Assembly: GCA_900554685.1 (NCBI GenBank)
Contig: USIG01000007.1
Location: 1-28,430, forward strand
Reading direction: 5' to 3'
DNA from: an uncultured Cryptobacterium sp.
GTDB lineage: Bacteria > Actinomycetota > Coriobacteriia > Coriobacteriales > Eggerthellaceae
Length of the DNA: 28,430 bases
In this document: piece by piece, positions 8,611-15,986 of the stretch
Numbering within the stretch: position 1 is the stretch's first letter
How the letters are laid out: the number at the start of each line of letters is the position of its first letter
Notes under the pieces: generated by a model
Databases searched by the model: none
Seen by the model: the letters and a program-made list of their open reading frames with translations, nothing else
Told to the model about the DNA's origin: nothing
Translations under genes and position numbers: made by a program

Positions 8611-8946
8611 CTATTTCGTAGCGGTTTTATCGGTAACGTAGATGCCTGCTTGTACCTGCTTCCAGGTATCGGCTTCTGTATCAACTTTTAAAATGCGGCA
8701 TTCCAAAACGTCGTCGTGTCCAAAGCGAAGTAGTTGGGCTGGAAGCCAATTCAAATCTTTAGGAATGTAGCCAATTTTCGTGTTTTCCCAATACAGAGCA
8801 ACGGCATCGGGGTCGTGAGGGTTGTCGTTTTCTACGACCATGGTTAAATTGCCGCCGACCTTTAATTCGTCCAGAACAAGTGCGCCATCCCAATAGCGCA
8901 TACCAGCAACAGCGAAGTCAGTCATATGACGCGAATAGACGCTCAT
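8611..8946 (-). CDS. HIRAN-domain protein
   Basis: 111 residues forming essentially one HIRAN domain: G-x-RYWDGALVLDELKVGGNL at about 15-34, ENDNPHDPDAVAL at about 39-51, KIGYIPKDLNW at about 57-67, then AQLLRFG. HIRAN domains bind 3' ends of single-stranded DNA and occur fused to helicases (HLTF/Rad5) or as small stand-alone bacterial proteins; the function of the latter is not settled. The start is supported by a strong Shine-Dalgarno (AAGGAAAGGA on the - strand) about 6 bases upstream. The gene is convergent with the defence operon and divergent from the membrane protein at 9195. It may be a DNA-repair or defence accessory, but nothing in the sequence decides this. Confidence 0.85.
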   Translation of the reverse strand: MSVYSRHMTDFAVAGMRYWDGALVLDELKVGGNLTMVVENDNPHDPDAVALYWENTKIGYIPKDLNWLPAQLLRFGHDDVLECRILKVDTEADTWKQVQAGIYVTDKTATK

Positions 8947-9194
8947 CTTTGTTCCTTTCCTTACAATTCACTTAGTTGGGAGTGTATAGAATTGCAAGGA
9001 TTTGTGTGTCCCTATTGTTGGACAGGGGTGCATTTTATAACGTTTTTCTGCGTGATTATGTCTGATACGCTTCTGTTTCGTTGAGGGATTGAGTCTAGGC
9101 AGACGAGGTTTAAAGTAAAACGTGGTGCGCCAAAGTAAGCGCACATTTCTTCGGGTAGTATATCGTAGTGTAGTGAGCACAAAGGGGGTAGAAC
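8947..9194. promoter_or_regulatory. Divergent intergenic region with two small hairpins
   Basis: 248 bases between the HIRAN gene (-) and the membrane protein gene (+), which must hold both promoters. I cannot assign -35/-10 boxes confidently. Two short hairpins are visible: TGTCC/GGACA at 9007-9024 and GTGCGC/GCGCAC at 9125-9144, the latter about 50 bases before the membrane protein start. No open frame here looks genuine. Confidence 0.4.
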
Positions 9195-9614
9195 ATGGCC
9201 TTCAAAATGGAGTTACACAAAGGTGGAGAACTTCACTATAAAGCGGCTCGTCAAGCGCGTTATTTTGTAGGTGCGTTTATCCTTTGTATTGTTCTGTTTG
9301 CGGTTGGATGTTTTAATGATGCGCGCTTTTTTGACTACGCAGGAATTTTATTTGTTGTTCTTTGGGTATCTTGCTTAGTTCTTGCCTTTAACGGGGCGGT
9401 TTGCGAGGTTTATGCCGAAAAGTTTTCATCAGCTATTAAGCCCTGGTATGGGATAAGTGCTGTTTTAGGGCTTGGAGTTCCGCTTGTATCAAGTATTGTA
9501 GCGGGTGTTATGACAGGCTTCCTTGCGTATCTGCTGGTTTTTGTGGTGGCAGCGTATTTTGTTGTACGTAATCATCGATTAGTGTGTGCGGCAACGAAAA
9601 AGGACCTATCATAG
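9195..9614 (+). CDS. Small four-helix integral membrane protein
   Basis: 139 residues, ATG start with AAAGGGGGT about 6 bases upstream. Four hydrophobic segments predict transmembrane helices at about residues 22-42, 46-68, 84-105 and 107-126, with short loops and a charged C-terminus. The first 20 residues are polar with no cleavable signal peptide. No conserved catalytic motif or named family was recognised. Of the neighbours, the HIRAN gene is divergent and the coaE gene follows after a repeat-filled gap, so operon context gives no functional clue. Confidence 0.7.
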   Translation: MAFKMELHKGGELHYKAARQARYFVGAFILCIVLFAVGCFNDARFFDYAGILFVVLWVSCLVLAFNGAVCEVYAEKFSSAIKPWYGISAVLGLGVPLVSSIVAGVMTGFLAYLLVFVVAAYFVVRNHRLVCAATKKDLS

Positions 9615-9631
9615 GAAAGGTAAAACTTGGG

Positions 9632-9772
9632 TAAGGCTAAGGTAAGTCTGCGGTGAGACCAAGGTGAGATCGAAGTAAGGCTGAAGCAGGTCTGCGGTAA
9701 GACTAGGGTGAGGCCGAAGCAGGTCTGCGGCAGGGTCGAAGCAAGTCTGTGGTGAGACCGAGGTGAAAACCT
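9632..9772. repeat. Degenerate short tandem repeat (unit about 10-13 bp)
   Basis: About twelve imperfect copies of a unit resembling GGTGAGACCGAA, alternating with GCAGGTCTGC, fill the gap between the membrane protein gene and coaE. Unit length drifts from 10 to 13 bases. The block is G-rich on the + strand with no credible coding sequence. It looks like an ageing minisatellite. Confidence 0.75.
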
Positions 9773-9827
9773 TAAGTGAAATCCTTGCAAATCGCAGCTG
9801 TGCAAAAGCAAACGAGAGGGGACGTGC

Positions 9828-10430
9828 GTGCTAAGTATTTTTGTTACGGGCGGCATTGGCTCGGGTAAATCTACCTTAATGGATTTTCTGCAGCAAAAAG
9901 GTGCAGGAATTGTTTTGGCTGATGCGGTAGGGCATGAAAACCTACACAATCCTGAAATGAAAGCCGAGCTGGTAAAGGCTTTTGGTAAGGAAATTCTTGA
10001 TGATGCGGGTGAGATTATCCGCTCCGAACTTGCTGCGCGCGCCTTTGCTACGCCGCAAGATACCGCGCGTATGGATGCTATTACACAGCCTCGTCTCTAT
10101 GAGGGTTGTTTGCGCCACATTGCCGAAGTAGGGCAAGACCACAAGGTTGTTGTTTTGGAAATGGCTATACTCGACGGGCGCGATGATTTTTACAAGAATG
10201 CCGATATTGTGGTGGCGGTTACCACATCGCCAGAGGTGCGCATCCAACGTTTGATGAAATCACGCGGATTTTCGGAAGAGGACGCTCGAAATCGTCTTGC
10301 AAGTCAGGTGCCGGAAGAAAAACGCTTAGCTATTGCCGATGTAGTGTTTACCAATGATGGAACAATTGAGGAATTCCAGGAACAAATTCAGCAGTGGTGG
10401 GACTCTGACTTTGCACCTCGTTTACGCTAA
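9828..10430 (+). CDS. coaE: Dephospho-CoA kinase
   Basis: 200 residues, the usual length of CoaE, which phosphorylates the ribose 3'-hydroxyl of dephospho-CoA with ATP in the last cytosolic step of coenzyme A synthesis. The P-loop GGIGSGKST is at residues 8-16, and the NMP-kinase-like lid region follows with QRLMKSRGFSEEDARNRL at about 145-162. The start is GTG at 9828, preceded by GAGAGGGG at a 7-8-base spacing; no better in-frame start exists. The gene is followed 148 bases later by uvrB, a neighbourhood also seen in other actinobacteria. Coenzyme A is needed for the acyl-carrier and acetyl-CoA chemistry of the fab cluster downstream, although the genes are not co-transcribed with it. Confidence 0.93.
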   Translation: MLSIFVTGGIGSGKSTLMDFLQQKGAGIVLADAVGHENLHNPEMKAELVKAFGKEILDDAGEIIRSELAARAFATPQDTARMDAITQPRLYEGCLRHIAEVGQDHKVVVLEMAILDGRDDFYKNADIVVAVTTSPEVRIQRLMKSRGFSEEDARNRLASQVPEEKRLAIADVVFTNDGTIEEFQEQIQQWWDSDFAPRLR

Positions 10431-10578
10431 GGTGCACGCGAGGTTGCCAACAAACCATCAAAGGGCTGCGAGTGAACCCGCGAAGGATTGTATATGAGCT
10501 GTTGTTCAGGTGTGAGTTTGTCCTGCAAGCAATCGCGAGCCAATCAGCGAAAGAATAGATATTTCGAAAGGAACTACC

Positions 10579-12726
10579 ATGGCACATCTTCAAAATCTTG
10601 AGGGCCATCAAATGGAAGGCAAATTGCCTATAGCACGTTTGTCCTCTCAGCCATTTGAGGTAGTTTCTCCCTATGAACCTGCAGGTGATCAGCCCAAAGC
10701 AATTGCTCAGTTGGCTGAAAACATAAAATCGGGGATGCGTTACGAAACGCTGTTGGGTGTAACGGGTTCTGGCAAAACGTACACGATGGCAAAAACTATC
10801 GAAGCGGTACAAAAGCCAACCTTGGTATTAGCTCCAAACAAAACGCTGGCAGCTCAGTTAGCAGCAGAGCTTAAAGAATTTTTCCCCAACAACGCTGTGG
10901 TGTATTTCGTTTCTTATTACGATTATTACCAGCCCGAAGCATATGTTCCTACCACTGATACCTTTATTGAAAAGGACGCCTCTATCAACGAAGAGGTAGA
11001 AAAGCTGCGCCATGCGGCAACATCAATGCTTCTTTCTCGCCGCGACGTTATCGTGGTGGCATCGGTTTCTTGTATTTACGGTATTGGTTCGCCGATGGAA
11101 TACGCTGGCATGGCGGTATTTCTTGATAAGGAAGTCGAACAGGATCGCGATGAGCTTATTCACAAGTTGATCGACATTCAGTATGACCGCAACGATTACG
11201 AATTAAAGCGCGGCACGTTTCGTGTGCGTGGCGATTCGCTTGATATATTTCCTCCCTATGCGGACAATCCAATCCGCGTGGAATTTTGGGGCGATGAAAT
11301 CGAGGAAATTGAAGAAATAGATAACGTCACAGGAGAGGTGCTTAACACCTACGAAGCGCTTCCGATTTGGCCTGCTTCGCATTATGTGGCAGCGCGACCT
11401 GCTATCGAGCATGCAATAGAAACCATTCAGGAAGAGTTGCAGGATCGCTTAAAGCAGTTTAAGGAAGAAGGTAAGCTGCTCGAAGCGCAGCGTTTGGAGA
11501 TGCGCACTTCCTATGATTTGGAAATGATTGAAACCATGGGCTTTTGCTCGGGCATTGAAAACTATTCGCGTCATTTAGATGGTCGTGCCCCGGGTGAGCC
11601 TCCCTATACTCTTATCGATTATTTCCCCAGTGATTTTCTGTGTTTCATTGATGAAAGTCATGTAACGGTGCCGCAGATTCGAGGCATGCATGAGGGCGAC
11701 CGCTCTCGTAAGGTTACCCTGGCAGAGCATGGTTTTCGTCTGCCTTCATGTTTGGATAATCGTCCTTTGCGTTTTGATGAATTTGAAGCGCGTATTCCGC
11801 AATTTGTCTATGTTTCCGCTACACCAGGAGACTATGAAGAGCGCGTAAGTGAAGCAAAGGTAGAACAGATTATTCGCCCCACTGGGTTGCTTGATCCCGA
11901 GATCGATGTGCGTCCGATTATTTCTCAGATTGATGACATCATTGACGAGGCAAAAGAGCGCGCCAAGCGTGACGAGCGCGTTCTTATTACAACACTTACC
12001 AAGCGCATGGCTGAAGACCTGACCGAACACCTGCTTGATCAGGGAGTACGTGCACGTTACATGCATTCAGATATTGGTACGTTGGAACGTGTCGAAATTT
12101 TGCGTGATTTGCGCAAAGGCGAGTTCGACGTATTGGTGGGCATCAACTTGCTTCGAGAAGGGCTGGACTTGCCTGAAGTTTCGCTTGTGGCAATTTTGGA
12201 TGCGGATAAAGAAGGCTTCTTGCGTAACCACCGCTCGCTTATTCAAACGATTGGCCGTGCGGCTCGTAATGCGAATGGCCAGGTAATAATGTATGCCGAT
12301 AAAATTACCGATTCGATGGATCGAGCGATAACCGAAACGCGTCGTCGTCGCAGTATTCAGATGGCCTACAACGAAGAACACGGCATTGTGCCTAAAACTA
12401 TTCGCAAGGGCATTAGTGATATTACTGATTATCTGGAAACTGACGAAGGCAAGCGTAGTGCCGAGGAAGTTAATGCTGAACTGGCTGGTTATTCTCGTAG
12501 CGAAATGTTGCGTATTGTTGCGTCCTTGGAAGATGAAATGATGGAAGCCTCGGCGGCGATGGACTTTGAACGCGCGGCAGCAGTACGTGACCAAGTGGTG
12601 AAACTGCGTGCTCAGCTTGAAGGCAAGGCCGAAGACGATATTTTGGGCGATCTGAAGAAAACTGCTCGAAAGGGTAGTGCATTTGGTGCGCGTAAAAGCT
12701 CGTATGGCGGAGGCCGACGCTCCTAG
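10579..12726 (+). CDS. uvrB: Excinuclease ABC subunit B
   Basis: 715-residue UvrB, the damage-verifying helicase of nucleotide excision repair, which is loaded by UvrA and recruits UvrC. Walker A GVTGSGKT is at 60-67. The beta-hairpin that clamps DNA contains YYDYYQPEAY at 113-122. The DESHVTVPQI Walker B region lies near 357. The helicase motif QTIGRAARN is present, and the C-terminal UVR domain with MDFERAAAVRDQV binds UvrC. The protein ends in a Gly/Arg/Ser-rich tail. The start at 10579 has a good Shine-Dalgarno (AAAGGA, 6-base spacing) and gives about 25 extra residues before the conserved FEVVSPYEPAGDQP; an ATG 33 bases downstream is an alternative. The repeat block begins directly after the stop. 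Confidence 0.97.
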   Translation: MAHLQNLEGHQMEGKLPIARLSSQPFEVVSPYEPAGDQPKAIAQLAENIKSGMRYETLLGVTGSGKTYTMAKTIEAVQKPTLVLAPNKTLAAQLAAELKEFFPNNAVVYFVSYYDYYQPEAYVPTTDTFIEKDASINEEVEKLRHAATSMLLSRRDVIVVASVSCIYGIGSPMEYAGMAVFLDKEVEQDRDELIHKLIDIQYDRNDYELKRGTFRVRGDSLDIFPPYADNPIRVEFWGDEIEEIEEIDNVTGEVLNTYEALPIWPASHYVAARPAIEHAIETIQEELQDRLKQFKEEGKLLEAQRLEMRTSYDLEMIETMGFCSGIENYSRHLDGRAPGEPPYTLIDYFPSDFLCFIDESHVTVPQIRGMHEGDRSRKVTLAEHGFRLPSCLDNRPLRFDEFEARIPQFVYVSATPGDYEERVSEAKVEQIIRPTGLLDPEIDVRPIISQIDDIIDEAKERAKRDERVLITTLTKRMAEDLTEHLLDQGVRARYMHSDIGTLERVEILRDLRKGEFDVLVGINLLREGLDLPEVSLVAILDADKEGFLRNHRSLIQTIGRAARNANGQVIMYADKITDSMDRAITETRRRRSIQMAYNEEHGIVPKTIRKGISDITDYLETDEGKRSAEEVNAELAGYSRSEMLRIVASLEDEMMEASAAMDFERAAAVRDQVVKLRAQLEGKAEDDILGDLKKTARKGSAFGARKSSYGGGRRS

Positions 12727-12740
12727 TTGGCGCCGTGGGC

Positions 12741-12898
12741 GTATTCGCTGCTGGTTGTTGCTGGTGCTAGCTGGTAGATGTGGGTGCGGGCGCTGGTGCT
12801 GGTTGTTACTAGCTGGTAGGCGCGGATACGGGCGCAGGTGTTGGCTGCTATCCGATAGGCGCGGATACGGGCGCAGGTGTTGGCTGCTATCCGATAGG
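12741..12898. repeat. 39-bp tandem repeat, two perfect and at least one diverged copy
   Basis: Two identical 39-bp units at 12821-12859 and 12860-12898, each beginning CGCGGATACGGGCGCAGG, preceded by a diverged copy at about 12781-12820 and traces of another from 12741. The block lies directly downstream of uvrB. The open frames crossing it are Cys/Arg/Gly-rich repeat artefacts. Perfect identity of the last two copies indicates a recent duplication. Confidence 0.9.
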
Positions 12899-12970
12899 CG
12901 CTTTTGTATGTTCCTGTGCTCAATTTGTGGGGAGTAATTCTTTTTCTTGCGTTTGGATAAGGCTCCCTCT

Positions 12971-13013
12971 ATCCTTCATTTAGTTAGTTAAACTAAGTAA
13001 ATAAATGAAGGAT
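12971..13013. promoter_or_regulatory. Large nested palindrome upstream of degV
   Basis: Outer arms ATCCTTCATTTA (12971-12982) and its perfect complement (13002-13013) enclose a second palindrome, TTAGTT-A-AACTAA (12984-12996). There is no T tract after it, so an operator is more likely than a simple terminator, although it could also end the uvrB transcript. It lies about 50 bases before the degV start, in the position of a promoter-operator. A short hairpin (ACAAGAA/TTCTTGT, 13028-13049) follows just before the ribosome binding site. Confidence 0.55.
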
Positions 13014-13063
13014 ACGTAATTCACCGAACAAGAACCTTATGTTTCTTGTGAAAGGAGATGAGC

Positions 13064-13924
13064 ATGGGATTCGCTGTCGTAGTTGATTCAACATGCGATT
13101 TAACTCAGGAAGAATACAAAGCTCTTGATGTCCATATGGTTCCTCTGAGCGTTTTGATCGATGGGGAAACCTTCAAAGACCAGGTAGAAATTACCGCTGA
13201 GCAGTTCTATGAGCGCATGGCTCAATCCGAGGGACTTCCACAGTCTTCTCAGCCTACCCCTTACGATTTCGAGCAGATGTATAACGGTCTTGCTGAAAAG
13301 GGTTACGACGGCGTAATCGCTATTCATATCGCTGGCGTTCTTTCCGGTACTATTGAATCTTCTCGCACGGCTGCCGAACAGGTTGATATCGATGTACGTG
13401 TTTTGGACGGTGCTCGTGCAGGCGCTACTGCACCAGTTGCTTTGGTAGTTGAAGAGATTTGCAAAATGCGCGATGCAGGTGCAAGCCTTGATGAAGCAGA
13501 AGCTAAGGCAAAAGAATTGCTCGCTAAAGCAGAATTCTTGGTAGCTCCTGAAACCCTGGAAAACCTGTTGAAGGGCGGTCGTCTTTCTGCTGACCAGGTA
13601 AAGAATGCAAGTCTTTTGAACATCAAGCCAATCTTTACCTTCAACGAAAAAGGTATTTTGGTAGCTTACGGTAAAGCAAAGGGCATGCGCGGCGTTATTA
13701 AAACATTTGTAAGCGAAGTGGAAAAGCGCACCAACGAACAGGGAACTTTACGTATCCGCTTCTGTCATAGTGGTAATATTTCTCCTGTTGAAGATATGAA
13801 AAAGGCTCTTACAGATGCTGGTATTGAATATGTTGATGGCGGTACTTGCCCATGCGGCGCCATCATTTCTACCCATCTTGGCCCTGGAGCTTTAGGTATC
13901 GGCATTTTGCCTGTAAACGCTTAA
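13064..13924 (+). CDS. degV: DegV family fatty-acid-binding protein (FakB-like)
   Basis: About 286 residues spanning the whole DegV fold. DegV/FakB proteins hold a single fatty acid for phosphorylation by the kinase FakA, feeding exogenous fatty acids into phospholipid synthesis. Visible signatures are DSTCDL near the N-terminus, SSQPTPYDF (about 66-74), the LSGT loop, LLKGGRLS, and the C-terminal GPGALGIG. I chose ATG 13064 over ATG 13058 because the Shine-Dalgarno AAAGGAG (13051-13057) directly abuts 13058 and is correctly spaced from 13064. It is a single gene between a palindrome and the fab operon; the location fits a role in lipid supply. No fakA partner is visible in the window. Confidence 0.9.
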   Translation: MGFAVVVDSTCDLTQEEYKALDVHMVPLSVLIDGETFKDQVEITAEQFYERMAQSEGLPQSSQPTPYDFEQMYNGLAEKGYDGVIAIHIAGVLSGTIESSRTAAEQVDIDVRVLDGARAGATAPVALVVEEICKMRDAGASLDEAEAKAKELLAKAEFLVAPETLENLLKGGRLSADQVKNASLLNIKPIFTFNEKGILVAYGKAKGMRGVIKTFVSEVEKRTNEQGTLRIRFCHSGNISPVEDMKKALTDAGIEYVDGGTCPCGAIISTHLGPGALGIGILPVNA

Positions 13925-13945
13925 TTAATTAAGCTTGAAGGCAAA

Positions 13946-14018
13946 CCTTTTAGAGAAATGCCCCGTTACTATATACACTATTGTGTATAAATCCATAAAT
14001 GGGGTTTAACTAAAAGGC
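13946..14018. promoter_or_regulatory. Promoter-operator region of the fab operon
   Basis: Nested inverted repeats precede the repressor gene. The inner pair is TATACAC (13972-13978) and GTGTATA (13983-13989) separated by TATT, a typical size for a MarR-family site. It overlaps TATA-rich sequence that could serve as a -10 box. The outer pairs are CCCCGTT/AATGGGG (one G-T pair, 13961-13967 and 13998-14004) and CCTTTTAG/CTAAAAGG (13946-13953 and 14011-14018). Autoregulation by the encoded MarR protein is an inference from position and symmetry. Confidence 0.5.
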
Positions 14019-14100
14019 AGTATACCGCCAGTACCTAGAGTGCGCAGTGCTCATAAGAGTTCGCTTTTCTAAAGATGAACGAAATTGAAGGAGTAAGGTT

Positions 14101-14586
14101 TTGAGTAAGAGCATCGAAATACCTGATTGGCAACGCGAAGGCAAAGAAGTTGTCAATGAGATGCTCACTGAAACTTTCAATTCCATTTTGCGTATCGAAG
14201 AAAAGTCGCTCAATAATCGCCTTACTGAAGGACTAAGCATTGCTGAACTTCACACTATTGTTGCGGTAGGACTGCATGAGATAAACCCTATGAAAGTGGT
14301 TGCTTCGCGTCTTGAGGTAACGCTGGCTACCTTAACCGCTTCGATGACTAAGCTTGAGCGGAAAGGCTACGTTAAGCGTACAAGAAGCGAAGTTGATCGC
14401 AGGCAAGTGCTTGTTCAGCTTACTTCTAAGGGTCGTAAAGCGTATCGAGCGCATGATGCCTTCCACAAAAAGATGGCAGACAGGGCGCTTGAGTGTTTAA
14501 CTCCTGAAGAAGAAGCTGTTCTTTATAAAGCGTTAGGCAAGGTCAAAGAGTTTTTTGATCAAGAAAATGAAGCTGCAAGAGGATAG
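14101..14586 (+). CDS. fabT: MarR-family regulator, FabT-like repressor of fatty acid synthesis
   Basis: 161-residue winged-helix protein. The recognition helix region VVASRLEVTLATLTASMTKL (about 62-81) and the wing GYVKRTRSEVDRRQV (about 85-99) are typical MarR. In streptococci the MarR protein FabT, encoded at the start of the fab cluster, represses it when long-chain acyl-ACP is abundant. Position 25 bases before acpP makes the same role likely here. TTG start with GAAGGAG 7 bases upstream; no ATG fits. The inverted repeat upstream may be its own operator. The symbol rests on gene order as well as family, so another ligand is possible. Confidence 0.75.
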   Translation: MSKSIEIPDWQREGKEVVNEMLTETFNSILRIEEKSLNNRLTEGLSIAELHTIVAVGLHEINPMKVVASRLEVTLATLTASMTKLERKGYVKRTRSEVDRRQVLVQLTSKGRKAYRAHDAFHKKMADRALECLTPEEEAVLYKALGKVKEFFDQENEAARG

Positions 14587-14610
14587 GCGGCTTAAAAGAA
14601 AGGAATACTA

Positions 14611-14829
14611 ATGGCAACTCTCGACGCAATCAAAGAGATCCTTGAAGAAACCCTCGACATCAATCCAGAAGATGTTACCGAAGACGCTACCTTCGAAGAT
14701 CTTGGCATCGACTCTTTGGATATGGCAGAGCTTATCTGCGATATCGAAGAAAAGCTTGATATCGAATTTGGCGAGCCAGAGGGTCTTGAGACCATCGAAG
14801 ATTTGGTCAGCTACATCGATTCTCTGTAA
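14611..14829 (+). CDS. acpP: Acyl carrier protein
   Basis: 72-residue acidic four-helix protein that carries growing acyl chains as a thioester on 4'-phosphopantetheine. The attachment serine is Ser35 in the GIDSLDMAE motif. Acidic residues of helix II follow, as needed for docking to the Fab enzymes. Shine-Dalgarno AAAGGA lies 6 bases upstream. It sits between the repressor and fabK, as in streptococcal fab clusters. A 176-base structured gap follows before fabK, unlike the tight spacing of the remaining genes, which may allow ACP to be made in excess. Confidence 0.96.
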   Translation: MATLDAIKEILEETLDINPEDVTEDATFEDLGIDSLDMAELICDIEEKLDIEFGEPEGLETIEDLVSYIDSL

Positions 14830-14839
14830 CGAGTCTTAT

Positions 14840-14858
14840 CAGCAAGTTTTGCTTGTTG
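14840..14858 (+). other. Small hairpin just after acpP
   Basis: Seven-base-pair stem (one G-T pair) with arms CAGCAAG and CTTGTTG and a five-base loop, 10 bases after the acpP stop. A second short stem GTAG/CTAC follows at 14860-14871. There is no clean T run, so it is more likely a 3'-end stabiliser or part of the leader than a full terminator. Confidence 0.4.
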
Positions 14859-14888
14859 GGTAGTGTGCTACTAAAAGTTTAAAATCTA

Positions 14889-14967
14889 TAAGCGAACCAG
14901 GGTATATGAGGTGTACGGCACAAACTGCGAAGGGGTGCAGCGTGGCTTCATTGGTCTGGTTCGCTTG
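14889..14967 (+). ncRNA. Structured leader between acpP and fabK (candidate cis-regulatory RNA)
   Basis: A perfect 11-bp stem, AAGCGAACCAG (14890-14900) pairing with CTGGTTCGCTT (14956-14966), closes an internal region of 55 bases that itself contains CTGC/GCAG (14925-14940). No open frame crosses it convincingly. The closing arm is followed by moderately T-rich sequence, so attenuation or processing between acpP and fabK is possible. It matches no riboswitch class I recognise. Confidence 0.5.
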
Positions 14968-15005
14968 TTGTTACTTACTTCCCCCTTTGAAAGAGATGAT
15001 CACAT

Positions 15006-15974
15006 ATGAAAACACGAGTAACTGAGCTTTTAGGGGTTGAATATCCCATTATTCAAGGTGGCATGGCAAATATCGCCGATGCCCGTCTTGCTGCAGCGGT
15101 AAGCAATGCCGGTGGTTTGGGAATTATTGCTTGCGGTGCTGCTCCTGTTTCTTGGGTGAAAGCTGAAATTGAAAAGGCACGTGAGTTAACGGACAAGCCA
15201 ATTGGTCTTAACATCATGCTCATGAACCCTGAAGCTCCCGAGTTAGCTCAGCTTGCTGCCGATATGAAGGTTGACGTTGTTACGACAGGTGCAGGTAATC
15301 CTGGTTCATATGTTCCTATGTGGAAAGAGGCGGGAATTACGGTAATCCCAGTTGTTGCTTCTGCAGCACTGGCTCGTCGTATGGAGCGCTGCGGCGCGGA
15401 TGCTATTGTTGCTGAGGGCTGCGAGGCAGGCGGTCATATTGGCGAACTCAACACAATGGTGCTGGTTCCTGCGGTATGCGATGCCGTTTCTATTCCTGTT
15501 ATTGCAGCAGGTGGTATTGCTGATGGCCGTGGTTTGGCTGCTGCGTTTGCACTGGGAGCAGAAGGTGTGCAGGTTGGCACGCGCTTCTTAACGGCAGAGG
15601 AATGCTGCATCGCTCAGGCCTATAAAGACAAGGTTGTTGCCGCAAAGGATTCCGACACGATTGTTACTGGTCGTGCGGGCGGTCATCCTGTTCGCGGTTT
15701 AAAGAACAAGCTCACGCGTGAAATTCGCCAGATGGAAGCAGCGGGCAAGGGCGATAGTGCTGAGGCAGAAGAGCGCCTGGCAGGATCTCTTCGTCGTGCT
15801 GTTCAGGGTGATGTGGACAACGGATCGATGATGGCTGGTCAGTCTGCCTGCTTGGTACATGACTGCAAGCCTGCCGCTGAAATTATTAACGAGCTTGTTT
15901 CCCAGGCACAGCAGTGGGCTCAGTTTGGTCTTCAGGAAATGGCAGACAAAAACGCTGCTCGCGCTTGGAAGTAG
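15006..15974 (+). CDS. fabK: Enoyl-ACP reductase II (FMN-dependent, FabK type)
   Basis: 322-residue TIM-barrel flavoprotein of the nitronate monooxygenase/FabK family, reducing trans-2-enoyl-ACP with NAD(P)H in the last step of each elongation cycle. Visible motifs: the N-terminal PIIQGGMA (14-21), the GGH segment with His144 at the position of the catalytic histidine of streptococcal FabK, AAGGIADGRG (about 167-176), and GVQVGTRF (about 187-194). Start ATG 15006, with GAAAGAG about 10 bases upstream. No FabI-type reductase is seen in the window. Such FabK-dependent organisms are expected to be insensitive to FabI inhibitors such as triclosan. Confidence 0.92.
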   Translation: MKTRVTELLGVEYPIIQGGMANIADARLAAAVSNAGGLGIIACGAAPVSWVKAEIEKARELTDKPIGLNIMLMNPEAPELAQLAADMKVDVVTTGAGNPGSYVPMWKEAGITVIPVVASAALARRMERCGADAIVAEGCEAGGHIGELNTMVLVPAVCDAVSIPVIAAGGIADGRGLAAAFALGAEGVQVGTRFLTAEECCIAQAYKDKVVAAKDSDTIVTGRAGGHPVRGLKNKLTREIRQMEAAGKGDSAEAEERLAGSLRRAVQGDVDNGSMMAGQSACLVHDCKPAAEIINELVSQAQQWAQFGLQEMADKNAARAWK

Positions 15975-15986
15975 AAGGTGGGCGCA

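Noticed and set aside
9572..9949. Open frame on the - strand across the coaE upstream gap
   Set aside because: It is generated by the short tandem repeat and overlaps two real genes in the opposite strand.
12677..12937. 86-residue Cys/Arg/Trp-rich open frame overlapping the uvrB end
   Set aside because: Its repetitive sequence is just the 39-bp tandem repeat read in frame, and it overlaps uvrB in another frame.
13058..13060. ATG at 13058 as the degV start
   Set aside because: The Shine-Dalgarno sequence directly touches this codon; ATG 13064 has proper spacing and matches the usual DegV N-terminus.
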